Origin: CAZBRS01 sp964494475
GTDB taxonomy: Bacteria > Myxococcota_A > UBA9042 > CAZBRS01
Assembly: GCA_964494475.1 (NCBI GenBank)
Contig: CAZBRS010000029.1
Location: 10,888-74,887 of the forward strand
Direction of reading: 5' to 3'
DNA: 64,000 nucleotides
The number at the start of each line of letters is the position of its first letter. The first letter of the stretch is position 1. Positions 1-8,376 of this stretch are shown in pieces. The position numbers and the translations under genes are program-made. The notes beneath the pieces were generated by a model. It had not been told where the DNA came from and made no database searches. It saw nothing but the letters and a program-made list of their open reading frames with translations.

Positions 1-700
1 GATCCATGAACTTGGTCACGTTGAAGACGGCCCTGAAGTTGGTCTCGCTCTGCAGGAAGCGGTCGCCCAGCCGCGAGTACAGGTTCGAGGTCACGTCGAA
101 GAGCTGCGGCTTGCCGGCGGTCGGCACCGTGAGCTCGAAGTAGGGCTCGCCGTTCGCTTCGAAGGCGCGCGTGGTGACCAGCCCGCTCTCCTCACCCAGG
201 TCGATGCGCTGCACCTCCTTGGGCAGCCCCCAGATTTTGTGGCCGCGCGCACGGTTCTCCAGCGACGTGACGGGCATCGAGAACACGTAGTAGCCGAAGT
301 TCTTGAAGACATCGAGGATCATGGGCAGCACGGGCACGTTGAGCCCGGGGTCGACCATCACGGGGATGGTCATGGCGATCTCGTTGTAGGGCGCGACGCC
401 CAGCACCTTGCGGTACTCGTAGCACGAGAACGCCACCACGGCCCGCCCGCGCGGCATGCGCACGGGCAACACCCGCGGGTGCGGCATCAGGGCCGCGGCC
501 TTCTCGTACGAGCAGAGGAAGATGCCCATGGCGCACACCACGTCGCCGTAGAAGGTGGGGAACAGGTAGTCCTTGCTGATCCCGTCGGTCAGCTGCAGCG
601 GCGCCGCCGCGGTTCGCAACCGGAAGCGCCGGAAGAAGTCGTTGTCGAACTCGCGGGCGTTGTCCAGCAGGGTCGGGTCGATGGTCCAGTTCGCGTCCAT
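1..700 (-). CDS. Acetoacetate decarboxylase-like protein (3' end off window)
   Basis: Reading from an ATG at 700 gives 233 open codons that run off the left edge, so the C-terminus is missing. The protein has the layout of the acetoacetate decarboxylase (ADC) superfamily: an LMP..P motif near residue 80, a Y-x-x-V-x-G-V-x-P-Y-N-E stretch and a GHKIWGLPKEV motif that matches the WGFPK signature of the family. Family members decarboxylate or otherwise handle beta-keto acids through an active-site Lys. The visible part contains the Lys of the WGLPK motif but I cannot assign the Schiff-base Lys with certainty. A GGGGGAG ribosome site precedes the ATG. It follows the lipoprotein gene at 710-1909 by 9 bp, so the two are probably one operon. 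Substrate unknown. Confidence 0.7.
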   Translation of the reverse strand, partial: MDANWTIDPTLLDNAREFDNDFFRRFRLRTAAAPLQLTDGISKDYLFPTFYGDVVCAMGIFLCSYEKAAALMPHPRVLPVRMPRGRAVVAFSCYEYRKVLGVAPYNEIAMTIPVMVDPGLNVPVLPMILDVFKNFGYYVFSMPVTSLENRARGHKIWGLPKEVQRIDLGEESGLVTTRAFEANGEPYFELTVPTAGKPQLFDVTSNLYSRLGDRFLQSETNFRAVFNVTKFMD

Positions 701-709
701 GGTCTCCCC

Positions 710-1909
710 CTATTCCTTGCCGAGATCGAGCCAGGCCAGCCAGATGTCCGAGGGCGTGATCATGCCCTTGGCCCAGATGGGATCCTCGCCCACCACGCTC
801 GAGTACCACGACACCAGGTATTGCGCGCCGCCCAGGGGCAGCACGCTGGCGTAGGCCGTGTCGCCCGCGCTCTGGAGCTCGAACAGCTCGTTCAGCTCCA
901 ACGGCGCCTGCGGGTCGGCCATATCCCCCAGGATCTCGTAGAGCGCGGTGCGCTTGTGGCTCTGGGGCAGGTGCTTGCGGGCCACGATCAGCTGCCGCCC
1001 GTCGTGCTCGAACCACACCGGGCCGTCGAGGCGCTTGTCGAACTGCCGCCCGCAGTCCCAGGTGGCGTACGGCGGGTCGGCCAGGCAGACCGCTGTATGG
1101 CCCTCCTCGACCAGGCTGGCGCCGTTGTCCAGGCGCACCAACGACACGGCCCGGTCGCCGAAGAAGCGCAGTTCGGCCTCGCTCGGCACGTCGGGCTCGC
1201 TGTCGAAGATGAGCGACACCTTCTGCCACGCGATCCCGTCGGGTGACGAGAAGAACCCGACCTGGGTGTCCCCGTCGTTGTAGCCGGTGGCGTACCACAG
1301 GTCGCCGTGGCGTACGAAGCGCCAGAAGCCCCACAGCTCGTCGTAGATCTTCACCGGCGGGTCGGTCCACGTCACGCCGTCGTCGCTCTCGGCGCGCACG
1401 GTCCAGGCCAGGCCGCCCAGGTCGCGCAGGTGGCCGCCCGGCACGCGCGAGATGGCGTAGATCACCAGCTTGCCGTCCTGCACCAGGAACTTGGGGTCGC
1501 GGATGTCGCGGTCGGGCATGAAGATCTCGGCGGTCATCGTGAAGGTGTCGCCCAGGTCGTCGGAGCGGAACACCTTCAGGCGCGCCTTCGGCGAGCCGGT
1601 CTGCCCGGTCTCGCCTCCACGGAACACCAGCCAGGTGGCGCCGTTCCACGAGACGAGATCGGTGTTCTCGTTGTGCAGGCCGTCGCTGTAGACGATGCGC
1701 TGGTTCGTGACCAGCCCCGTGGTCGGCTTGGGGCCGACGAGGGTCTCGGGCGCTACGTCGGCGCGCGCGTCGGGCGCGACCTCGCCGGCTCCGTCGGACA
1801 TGTCGAGGGTGGCATCCGAGGGCGCCCCGTCGTCGCCCCCTCCGCAAGCGACCCCCAGGAACAGCCACACCGCCGCCACGGCCCATCGCACCGCTCGCCC
1901 GCTCATCAT
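710..1909 (-). CDS. Lipoprotein with Asp-box (sialidase-like) propeller repeats
   Basis: This gene encodes 399 residues from the first of two tandem ATGs. The N-terminus is a lipoprotein signal (hydrophobic stretch ending FLGVACGGG) followed by an Asp/Ala-rich linker, typical of myxobacterial exported lipoproteins. The rest carries repeated Asp-box motifs (SDDLGDTFT, SDDGVTWT, SPDGIAWQ), which in known families mark blades of sialidase-like or related beta-propellers. No Arg triad or other sialidase catalytic set was identified, so enzymatic activity is not claimed; it may be a glycan-binding or glycosidase-like surface protein. It is the first gene of a likely two-gene operon with the ADC-like gene and is divergent from the GH5 gene at 2024, 114 bp away. 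Confidence 0.75.
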   Translation of the reverse strand: MMSGRAVRWAVAAVWLFLGVACGGGDDGAPSDATLDMSDGAGEVAPDARADVAPETLVGPKPTTGLVTNQRIVYSDGLHNENTDLVSWNGATWLVFRGGETGQTGSPKARLKVFRSDDLGDTFTMTAEIFMPDRDIRDPKFLVQDGKLVIYAISRVPGGHLRDLGGLAWTVRAESDDGVTWTDPPVKIYDELWGFWRFVRHGDLWYATGYNDGDTQVGFFSSPDGIAWQKVSLIFDSEPDVPSEAELRFFGDRAVSLVRLDNGASLVEEGHTAVCLADPPYATWDCGRQFDKRLDGPVWFEHDGRQLIVARKHLPQSHKRTALYEILGDMADPQAPLELNELFELQSAGDTAYASVLPLGGAQYLVSWYSSVVGEDPIWAKGMITPSDIWLAWLDLGKE

Positions 1910-2023
1910 GCCTCGCCGGATGGGTTCGCGCTGCCACGGTAACGCAACCGGCGTGCCTTCGCAATCGACGGGCGGAGGCCGCCTGGATATGCTTCGACGA
2001 GTTCCCAGGCACCGGAGACCGCC

Positions 2024-3574
2024 GTGCTTCGTATCCCGTCCGCTTCCTCCCTGCGTTTCGCGCTGGTCGTGCTCTCGTTGCTGGGTGCGAGCGCGTGCGC
2101 GAAGGAGGGCGCCAGCCCCGTCGACGCCGAGGGCGACGTCGCCGTCCCCGACCCCTTCGCCCTGACCTACCTGCACGTGGCCGACGGAGCGCTGGTCGAC
2201 GAGACCGGTCGCCAGTGGTTGCTGCGCGGGGTGAACGCCAAGTACGAGCACCTGTTCGACGTGACCTTCGACGACGGGCGCACCCGCAACGAGGGCCTGC
2301 CCGAGTTCGCCGCCTGGGACGCCCCCGAGACCGCGCGGCTCGGTTACAACTTCGTGCGTCTGGCCATCACCTGGAGCGGCCTCGAGGCCGTTGAGGGCCA
2401 ATTCGATCCGGGCTTCCTCACCCTGCTCGACCAGGTGGTCGACGCCTACGCCGCCGCCGGCGTCTACGTGCTGATCGACTTCCACCAGGACGCCTGGTCG
2501 AAGGAGATCGGCGAGGACGGCGCGCCCTACTGGGCCATCGTGCCGCCGCCCCCCGAGAAGCTGGGAGGGCCGCTCTTCCCCGAGGCCGGCCTGCAGTGCC
2601 CCTGCGGCGACCTGAACGCGCGGCGAGCCTCGCCCGTGACGCTGAACGCCTTCAAGTCGTTCTTCCTGAACAAGGAAGGGATCCGCGACCGCTTCGTGCC
2701 CGCGTGGCAACTGGTCGCCGCGCGCTACGCCGACCGCCGGGGCGTGGTCGGGTTCGAGGCCATGAACGAGCCCATCGCGTTCCACGTGGGCGACGGCTTC
2801 ACTCCCCTCGACGACTTCCACGTGGCCATGGCCGCGGCCCTCCGCCAGGTGAACCCGCACCACGCCTACTTCCTCGAGCCCGAGAACGGCTACCGCGCCG
2901 TGAAGTGCGCCTCGAAGCCCCGCCCCGAGCCCTTCCCCGACCCCAACGTGGTCTACTCGCCCCACGGGTACCTGGGCGCCTGCCAGGGCCTGCCCAAGGA
3001 CATGGTCACCTACGACGACCACGTGCAGGGCCTGGCCCCCGTGTTCGACGCCATGATCCAGGAGGCCGCCACGTACGGCGCGGCCACCGTCATCAACGAG
3101 TACTGGCTGCAGATGGGCAACGACGGCATGTTCGCCTTCATGGACGCGTTCGTGCGCCTGGCCGACGAGCGCAACGTGGGCCTCGCCCACTGGTACTGGC
3201 GGGGCGTGACCGGCAACGACAACCCGGAGTGCGCGAGCTCGGGCACGGTGTACTGCCTGCGCGGCGACGGGGAGTGGGCGTTCATGGAGACCGGCGCGCT
3301 GCACCTGTCGCGGCCCTACCCGGTGGCCGTGCCGGGCCGGCTGATCCTGAACGATCTCGATCGCGCCACCGGCCGCCTGACCGTGCGCTTCGCGGCCGGG
3401 GGCGGCGAGGCCGCGCCCCTCGTGTACCTGCCGGAACACCGCTTCCCCGCCGGGGCGAGCGTGACCGTCGATGGCGTGGCGGTCGACGTGACCATCGATC
3501 CGGGCACGCTGCGCGCGGCCCTGCCGTGGAACGGTGCCCCCGGCGACCACGAGATCGTGGTGGAGCCCCGCTGA
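2024..3574 (+). CDS. GH5 glycosidase lipoprotein, endoglycoceramidase-like
   Basis: The 516-residue product begins at a GTG; the first 25 residues form a lipoprotein signal (LLGASAC). The body is a GH5-type TIM barrel: GVNAKYEH near the start of the barrel, LIDFHQDAWSKE (the DFHQD-W/Y-S motif typical of endoglycoceramidase-like GH5 enzymes), then FEAMNEP with the acid/base Glu at about residue 249, and VINEYW with the nucleophile Glu at about residue 359. A C-terminal beta domain follows, as in that subfamily. It likely hydrolyses a glycolipid or glycan at the cell surface; the exact substrate is inferred, not shown. Both catalytic Glu residues are present, unlike the GH5-like protein at 4119. 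Confidence 0.85.
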   Translation: MLRIPSASSLRFALVVLSLLGASACAKEGASPVDAEGDVAVPDPFALTYLHVADGALVDETGRQWLLRGVNAKYEHLFDVTFDDGRTRNEGLPEFAAWDAPETARLGYNFVRLAITWSGLEAVEGQFDPGFLTLLDQVVDAYAAAGVYVLIDFHQDAWSKEIGEDGAPYWAIVPPPPEKLGGPLFPEAGLQCPCGDLNARRASPVTLNAFKSFFLNKEGIRDRFVPAWQLVAARYADRRGVVGFEAMNEPIAFHVGDGFTPLDDFHVAMAAALRQVNPHHAYFLEPENGYRAVKCASKPRPEPFPDPNVVYSPHGYLGACQGLPKDMVTYDDHVQGLAPVFDAMIQEAATYGAATVINEYWLQMGNDGMFAFMDAFVRLADERNVGLAHWYWRGVTGNDNPECASSGTVYCLRGDGEWAFMETGALHLSRPYPVAVPGRLILNDLDRATGRLTVRFAAGGGEAAPLVYLPEHRFPAGASVTVDGVAVDVTIDPGTLRAALPWNGAPGDHEIVVEPR

Positions 3575-3599
3575 GGAGAAAAGAGAGGAGTCTGGAGAA

Positions 3600-4043
3600 A
3601 TGAAGCGCCCCGCGTCCTGGTGCCGTCTCGTCCTGTGGTTCGTGCTCGCCCTCGCCGCCCTCGCCTGCAAGAAGCCCGACGCGCCCGCCAGCCCCGCCGA
3701 GGTCAAGGAGAAGCTCGAGACCGGCGTGAAGTACGGCCTGTGGAAGGTCGACGCGACCGACGACCAGAAGGAGCAGTTCGACCGCATGCTCGACGGCCTG
3801 TCGGTCGACCTGTTCGCGCTGCAGCAGGAGAGCACGACGCTGAAGCGCCGCACCATGAACGCCCTGGCCGGGCCCGCCGTCGACGCGACCGAGTTGGAGC
3901 GCATCGACGCCGACGGCACGGCGCTCTTTTCGCGCTACATGAAGCGCATGACGCGCGCGGCGCTCGACGCCTCGACCATCCTGACGGTGGAGCAGCGCCA
4001 GAAGGTGGTCGGCCTGTGGCACGATTGGGAGTTCGGGGAGTGA
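3600..4043 (+). CDS. Small lipoprotein, LTxxQ/Spy-like
   Basis: This 147-residue protein starts at an ATG preceded by GAGGAG. It has a lipoprotein signal peptide (LALAALACKK). The mature part is predicted largely helical and charged and ends with a TVEQRQKV motif, like the LTxxQ motif of Spy/CpxP-type periplasmic proteins, which act as chaperones or metal-stress sensors. The similarity is short, so function is tentative. It lies 25 bp after the GH5 gene and 75 bp before the next GH5-like gene, so the three lipoprotein genes are probably co-transcribed. Confidence 0.6.
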   Translation: MKRPASWCRLVLWFVLALAALACKKPDAPASPAEVKEKLETGVKYGLWKVDATDDQKEQFDRMLDGLSVDLFALQQESTTLKRRTMNALAGPAVDATELERIDADGTALFSRYMKRMTRAALDASTILTVEQRQKVVGLWHDWEFGE

Positions 4044-4118
4044 ATGTGGCGCGACGCGGCGCTCCTGGCTAGAGTCGTCCCGGTGAACCAACGGGCCCTT
4101 TGCCCCGAAAGGACGACC

Positions 4119-5636
4119 GTGCGCGCTCCTGCGACCTTGCTCCTGGCGCTGGCCGTGACCCTGGCCTCGTGCGGCGCGCCCGACGCGGCGTCACCCGACG
4201 CCCTGCCGGACGTCGTCGCTGCCGACGTGCCGACGGCCGGTGACGTCGACGCCGATACAACCCCCGCCGTGACGCCCCCACCCCGCCTGCACGCCGACGG
4301 CACGCGCCTGGTCGACGCGACCGGGGCCGAGGTGCGCCTGATGGGCGCGAACCTGGGCGGGTGGATCTTCCACGAGAGCTGGATCACCCAGGCGACCTTC
4401 ACCACCCGGGCCCGCTTGTACGAGGTGGCCGCGCGCCGGGGCCACGCCGAGGCGGGCAGGGCCGCCTTGCTGGCCGCCGGACGCGACGAGGGAGTGCCGG
4501 GCTGGTTCGATGCGGTCCAGGCCTCGCTGACCGCGTCGGTGGGCGCCGAGGCGGCCGCTGCCGTCGTGGACGAGGCCAAGAGCTACCCCGGCCTGCAGGA
4601 CGACTCGGACCTGCTGCTGCGGCGCGAGCTGGCCCGTCGCTTCGGTGACGCCGGTCGCGACGAGCTCTGCGACGCGTTCCAGCGGGCGTGGCTGACCGAG
4701 GCCGATGTGGCCTGGCTGGCGGGGCAGGGGCTCAACGTGGTGCGCGTGCCCATGAGCTGGCGCGACCTCACCACCGACCCCGACGACGACCAGCCGACGA
4801 AGCTCACCTGGAACGAGCTCGCGTTCGCGCGGGTCGACGACCTGCTCGACTGGTGCGAGCGCCACGGGGTGTACGCGGTGCTCGATCTGCAGGAGTCGCC
4901 CGGCGACCACAACGGCTACTCGGGCCAGGCCAAGCTGTACGAGCAGCCGGCCATGCAGGCGCTCACCGTGCAGCTCTGGGAGGAGCTGTCACGGCGCTAC
5001 CAGGCACGCGACGTGGTGGCGGCCTACTCGCTGCTGGCCGAGCCCATGGGGGCCCCCAGCGCCGGCGCCCGCGACGCCATGTACGACAGGCTGGTCAAGT
5101 CCATCCGCGCGCGGGGCGACGACCACCTGCTGGTCCTCCACGACGGCTTCTTCGGCATGAACACGCTGCCGGTGCCGTCCGAGCGCGACTGGACGGGCGT
5201 GATCTACTCGACCCACATCTTCGAGTTCGACGCCACGTCGCTCGAGGACTACCAGCAGATCGTGAACGGCTTCCACGACCCCGTGCTCACCAAGGCCCAG
5301 GCGAAGCAGGGCGTGCCCTACTACATCGGCAGCTTCTCGACGCGCAAGGACGAGCCCTGGGCCTATGAAGCCGCTCAGCTGCTGGTCGACTGGTACACGC
5401 GCCACGGCTGGTCGTGGTCGGTGTGGACCCTGAAGAAGATCGACGATCCGCTCGACGTGGAGCTGTGGGGCGCGCAGAGCGCCTATGGCGTGCTGGGGCG
5501 CGTGGCCTCGCCCTTCGAGCGGCCCGACGTGCAGCGCGACGACTTCGACACGCTGAAGGCGCGCTTCGCGGCCTACGCCGACCTGGTGGTCGAGCCGAAC
5601 CCGGAGCTGCTCCCGATCCTGAAGAGCGGGTTGTAG
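4119..5636 (+). CDS. GH5-like lipoprotein lacking the catalytic nucleophile
   Basis: A GTG at 4119 with a GAAAGGA ribosome site 5 bp upstream gives 505 residues; an ATG at 4044 abuts the previous stop but has no ribosome site and would bury the signal peptide. The lipoprotein signal (VTLASCGAP) is followed by an Asp/Ala linker and a GH5 exo-glucanase-like barrel (LMGANLGGWIFHESW, VVRVPMSW, VYAVLDLQ, GWSWSVWTLKK). At the acid/base position the usual NEP is AEP (Glu308 kept, Asn changed to Ala). At the nucleophile position the usual GE(F/W) is IGSFS, so Ser405 replaces Glu. This suggests a non-hydrolytic glycan-binding pseudoenzyme, or an enzyme with an unusual mechanism. Confidence 0.8.
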   Translation: MRAPATLLLALAVTLASCGAPDAASPDALPDVVAADVPTAGDVDADTTPAVTPPPRLHADGTRLVDATGAEVRLMGANLGGWIFHESWITQATFTTRARLYEVAARRGHAEAGRAALLAAGRDEGVPGWFDAVQASLTASVGAEAAAAVVDEAKSYPGLQDDSDLLLRRELARRFGDAGRDELCDAFQRAWLTEADVAWLAGQGLNVVRVPMSWRDLTTDPDDDQPTKLTWNELAFARVDDLLDWCERHGVYAVLDLQESPGDHNGYSGQAKLYEQPAMQALTVQLWEELSRRYQARDVVAAYSLLAEPMGAPSAGARDAMYDRLVKSIRARGDDHLLVLHDGFFGMNTLPVPSERDWTGVIYSTHIFEFDATSLEDYQQIVNGFHDPVLTKAQAKQGVPYYIGSFSTRKDEPWAYEAAQLLVDWYTRHGWSWSVWTLKKIDDPLDVELWGAQSAYGVLGRVASPFERPDVQRDDFDTLKARFAAYADLVVEPNPELLPILKSGL

Positions 5637-5723
5637 CCGCGCGCGCTCCCGGGCGACGCGATTGACAAGGGCCTACGCCGCGCGCACGGTTGAAGGCGAA
5701 CGCTCTTCTGCCCAGGAGCCAAC

Positions 5724-6266
5724 ATGGACCTCGCGACGCTCGGCGGCCTGCCGCTCCAGGATCCGGAGAGCCACGAGGTGCGCCTGGCCGACCTGTGGCG
5801 CGATCGTCCGCTCGTGCTGCTCTTCGTTCGCCACTTCGGCTGACTGTTCTGCCGCGAGCAGGTCGCGCAGGTGCGCGGCGAGTTGAACGCGATTCGGGCC
5901 AAGGGCGCCGAGTTGGTCGTGGTCGGCAACGGCAGCCCCTGGTTCGCCGCGGCCTTCCGTGACGAGCTCGCGCTCGACTTCCCGCTGCTGGTCGACACCG
6001 GCCTGGCCGCCTACCGGGCCGCGGGCCTGAGGCGCAGCGTGGTCGACACGCTCCGCCCGGCCGCGCTGCTGCACGCCGTGCGGGCCTGGAAGAGCGGCGC
6101 GCGCCAGAGCGCCGTGAAGGGCGACCCCTGGCAACTGGGGGGTGCGTTCGTGGTGGCGAAGGGGGGCCGGGTGCTCTTCCGGCACGTCAGCCGCGAGGCC
6201 GGCGATCACGCGCCGGTCGCGGATCTGGTAGCCGCGATCCCGGAAGGATGGGCCTCTCGAGCGTAG
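5724..6266 (+). CDS. Selenoprotein, PRXL2/SelU-type AhpC/TSA-like redox protein
   Basis: The gene reads from the ATG at 5724 (upstream CAGGAG) to the TAG at 6266 with a single in-frame TGA at 5841-5843, codon 40 of 180. The reading frame and family similarity continue unbroken across it: RHFG-U-LFCREQVAQ aligns with the RHFGCPFCRE active site of PRXL2-type AhpC/TSA proteins, putting Sec exactly at the catalytic Cys of the CxxC motif. Downstream the family motif GDPWQLGGAFVV and a C-terminal VSREAGDHAP are intact. A hairpin fitting a bacterial SECIS follows the TGA. The protein probably reduces peroxides or acts as a thiol oxidoreductase in the cytoplasm. Sec machinery genes are not in this window. 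A sequencing error or Cys-to-stop mutation is the alternative, but the TGA position and hairpin argue against it. Confidence 0.85.
5841..5870 (+). promoter_or_regulatory. UGA Sec codon with SECIS-like hairpin
   Basis: TGA at 5841-5843 is followed after 5 nt by a hairpin: CTG-C-CGCGA (5849-5857), loop GCAGG (5858-5862), TCGCG-CAG (5863-5870), eight pairs with one bulged C. Opening the top pair gives a 7-nt loop AGCAGGT that contains AGGT, as the apical loop of the E. coli fdhF SECIS does. Distance and size fit the bacterial SECIS consensus bound by SelB. Confidence 0.7.
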
Positions 6267-6287
6267 GGTGCTCGGCCGAGGGACCGA

Positions 6288-7277
6288 TCAGCGCAGCGCG
6301 TCGCGCCGACGCGAGGCCCGCGCCATCGGGCTCAGGCCGTGCTCCGCGGCCCCGACTCCCGGGAACGCGCACAGGTGCAGCACGCGCTCGCCGTAGAGGA
6401 GCGCCGCGCCCGCCACGTGGGGGCTCGCGAGGCGCAACGACTGGCCCAGCGAGACCGAGGGGTGCGCGGTGAGCGGCGCCGCGCCCACGGCGTCGAGGAA
6501 GCCCCGCGCGACCTCGGCGTTCTTCTCGGGGGCCAGGGAGGGGGCCTCGGCCTCGACGGCGTCGAGGGCGTAGCTGGTGGCCAGCTTCGGCAGCAGGGCC
6601 GTGAGCGTGGCGGGCGCGGCGAACAGGTCGAGCCCCAGCACGCGGCCGCCCAGGACCACGAGCAGGCCGGCCTGGCCGGGCGCGGCCTGGAACGCCGCCC
6701 GGAACGCGCCGAGGTCGTCGTGGCGCTCGCGCACCACGTCGGAGAACGCCTGGGTGGGCGAGGCCACGTTCAGGCGATGCGCGGCAGAGGCCACGGCGTC
6801 CCAGACCGCGCCCTGGTCGGAGCGATACTCGCCCCGTTCGCGCACCGACGTGCTGACGTCGCTGACCTTGCGGGCGCGTCCCGAGCTGTGGAACATGGCC
6901 CCGCTCGAGCCGAAGTGGGCGCCCGTCGAGCGCCAGCGACCGGCCTCGACGCACGACACGGGGATGGTCACGCTCGCCTTGGGGGCGATGAGCAGGCTGG
7001 TGTTCAGCACGCGGTTCTGCTTGGCGCCCACCAACTCCTCGCCCTCGATGAGCAGCAGCGCCAGGGGCGAGCGGTTCTCGAGGCGAAGCTCGGGCACGTG
7101 CCCGCCCTCCGACACCTCCGAGATGCTGACGAGCCCGTCGGCCAGCGCCGCGTCGAGCAGCACGTAGTCGGGCGGCGGCCCGTCGGGCGCGAGCAGCGGG
7201 AAGACGCCGAGGCCCTGGTGGGTGGTGGCCTCGCCGAGCTTCAGCGAGGCCAGGTGCGCGAGGAGCAGCTCTTTCAT
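6288..7277 (-). CDS. ARPP-1 family (DUF6569) protein
   Basis: This gene encodes 329 residues from an ATG preceded by AAGGAG. The sequence matches the ARPP-1 family: PLALLLIEGEELVGAKQNRVLNTS near residue 75, PKASVTIPVSCVEAGRW and a downstream SDQGAVWDAV segment. Members are soluble proteins of unknown biochemical role, named for association with ADP-ribosylglycohydrolase and rhodanese/phosphatase domains. No signal peptide is seen. The gene is convergent with the selenoprotein gene, 21 bp apart, and divergent from the unknown gene at 7423 across a region with two strong palindromes, so it is probably under control of a dedicated dimeric regulator. Confidence 0.8.
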   Translation of the reverse strand: MKELLLAHLASLKLGEATTHQGLGVFPLLAPDGPPPDYVLLDAALADGLVSISEVSEGGHVPELRLENRSPLALLLIEGEELVGAKQNRVLNTSLLIAPKASVTIPVSCVEAGRWRSTGAHFGSSGAMFHSSGRARKVSDVSTSVRERGEYRSDQGAVWDAVASAAHRLNVASPTQAFSDVVRERHDDLGAFRAAFQAAPGQAGLLVVLGGRVLGLDLFAAPATLTALLPKLATSYALDAVEAEAPSLAPEKNAEVARGFLDAVGAAPLTAHPSVSLGQSLRLASPHVAGAALLYGERVLHLCAFPGVGAAEHGLSPMARASRRRDALR

Positions 7278-7319
7278 GGGGGTCTCCTTCGTTGTCCGCG
7301 AACGAGGAGAACACGGTCG

Positions 7320-7374
7320 TGCGACAGGCCGTGTCGCATCGCGACGCGGGCCGGGTGCGACACCGATTGTCGCA
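7320..7374. promoter_or_regulatory. Twin perfect palindromes TGCGACA-N5-TGTCGCA
   Basis: Two perfect 19-bp inverted repeats lie in the 145-bp divergent intergenic region: TGCGACA GGCCG TGTCGCA at 7320-7338 and TGCGACA CCGAT TGTCGCA at 7356-7374. Arms are identical, spacers are both 5 bp but differ in sequence, and centres are 36 bp apart. This conservation of arms and not spacers is the mark of a protein-binding operator. No matching regulator gene is adjacent, so the protein is unknown. Confidence 0.75.
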
Positions 7375-7422
7375 GGTTCGTGGTAGGCAGGACGGCGACG
7401 CACCGCACCTCAGGAGGCGCCC

Positions 7423-7977
7423 ATGGACCCCGAGCATCCCTACGATCCCGCGCCCGAGCCCGGCGATCTGCTGAACCCGTTCGACTCGGTCCGGCTGCGC
7501 CAGCGCCTGCACGAGGCGCTCGACGGCGTGCTCGATCAGGTGTTCGTGGCGGGGTGCGACGACCTCGACGGCGAGATCGCCCAGTTGAAGAGCGAGCGGC
7601 CCGACTACCCCAGGGTCACGGCGACCAACGAGTTCCTGATCGTTCGCGCCCGGCGCTACCTCGAGCTGGGCCCGAAGGCCTACCACCGGGCGGATCCCTG
7701 GCAGATGCCTCCGTCGAACTGGACCCCGCGCATGCTCGCCGGCGTGCACGAGGGCATGCTCCAGCTCACGCGCCGCCGCGGCCTCTCCCGCGAGCGCCCG
7801 TTCGAGGGCCTGAGCCTGGGCGATCTCTTCCGCACGTTCGCCGTGCTGCACCACCACGTCGACCGCTACTGGATGCAGCAGGCGCCCGACGGCCGCACCC
7901 TCGAGCGCCTCTCCGTGCTGCACGCGACCACGGGGAACGGGGGCTCGATCTGGGCGCTGATCACCGGGCAGGCGTGA
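7423..7977 (+). CDS. Hypothetical protein under palindromic operator
   Basis: I do not recognise this 184-residue protein. It starts at an ATG behind a good AGGAGG site. It is soluble, acidic at the N-terminus (Pro/Glu/Asp-rich first 20 residues) and has a His/Tyr/Trp-rich C-terminal half (LHHHVDRYWMQQ). No signal peptide or membrane segment is visible. Its divergent partner is the ARPP-1 gene, and both flank the twin palindromes at 7320-7374, so they are likely co-regulated and functionally linked. Confidence 0.65.
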   Translation: MDPEHPYDPAPEPGDLLNPFDSVRLRQRLHEALDGVLDQVFVAGCDDLDGEIAQLKSERPDYPRVTATNEFLIVRARRYLELGPKAYHRADPWQMPPSNWTPRMLAGVHEGMLQLTRRRGLSRERPFEGLSLGDLFRTFAVLHHHVDRYWMQQAPDGRTLERLSVLHATTGNGGSIWALITGQA

Positions 7978-8082
7978 GGAGGGTCGTTACGTCGACGCCT
8001 CTACCGCGAGAGGACGAGGCTCGGAGGTCGCGGCGTCGGAGCGGGCGCCGCGGTGGCAGCGCGTTGGCCGTGGAGAGTACGA

Positions 8083-8376
8083 CTACGTGACCTCGTCCGG
8101 GCGCAGCAACCGGTGTCCCTCGAAGACCGTGGCGACGTAGATAGCGTCGCCTTCGACGCGATAGACGATCCGATACGCACCGACCAGGGCTTCGCGCAGG
8201 TTCTCGGTGCCCATCTCGGGGACCACGCGACCGGCCCGCGGGTACTCGGCAGCGGAGCGCGCCCGGGCCCTCAGCGCGTCGATCCAGCGTCGCGCGGCTG
8301 CGGGGTCGTCGGCCGAGATGTACTGCGCGATCTCTTCCAGGTCGCGCCGCGATCGATCGGTCCAGCGCAGCTTCAT
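8083..8376 (-). CDS. RelE/ParE-family toxin
   Basis: This 97-residue basic protein fits the ParE/RelE toxin superfamily: KLRWTDRSRRDLEEIAQYI at the N-terminus, a helical hairpin (AAARRWIDALRAR), then a beta region with YRIVYRVEGDAIYVATVFEGHR, the typical C-terminal strand motif. ParE toxins poison gyrase; RelE toxins cleave mRNA on ribosomes; the sequence is closer in layout to ParE. Its ATG overlaps the antitoxin TGA by 4 bp, so translation is coupled to the antitoxin. Confidence 0.9.
   Translation of the reverse strand: MKLRWTDRSRRDLEEIAQYISADDPAAARRWIDALRARARSAAEYPRAGRVVPEMGTENLREALVGAYRIVYRVEGDAIYVATVFEGHRLLRPDEVT

Noticed and set aside
192..2012. Long alternative frames over the first genes and elsewhere
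   Set aside because: They come from high GC; they have Arg/Ala/Gly/Pro-only composition and no recognisable domains.
5841..5843. TGA in the peroxiredoxin-like gene as a nonsense mutation
   Set aside because: It falls exactly on the catalytic Cys, the frame is conserved downstream and a SECIS-like hairpin follows, so selenocysteine is the better reading.
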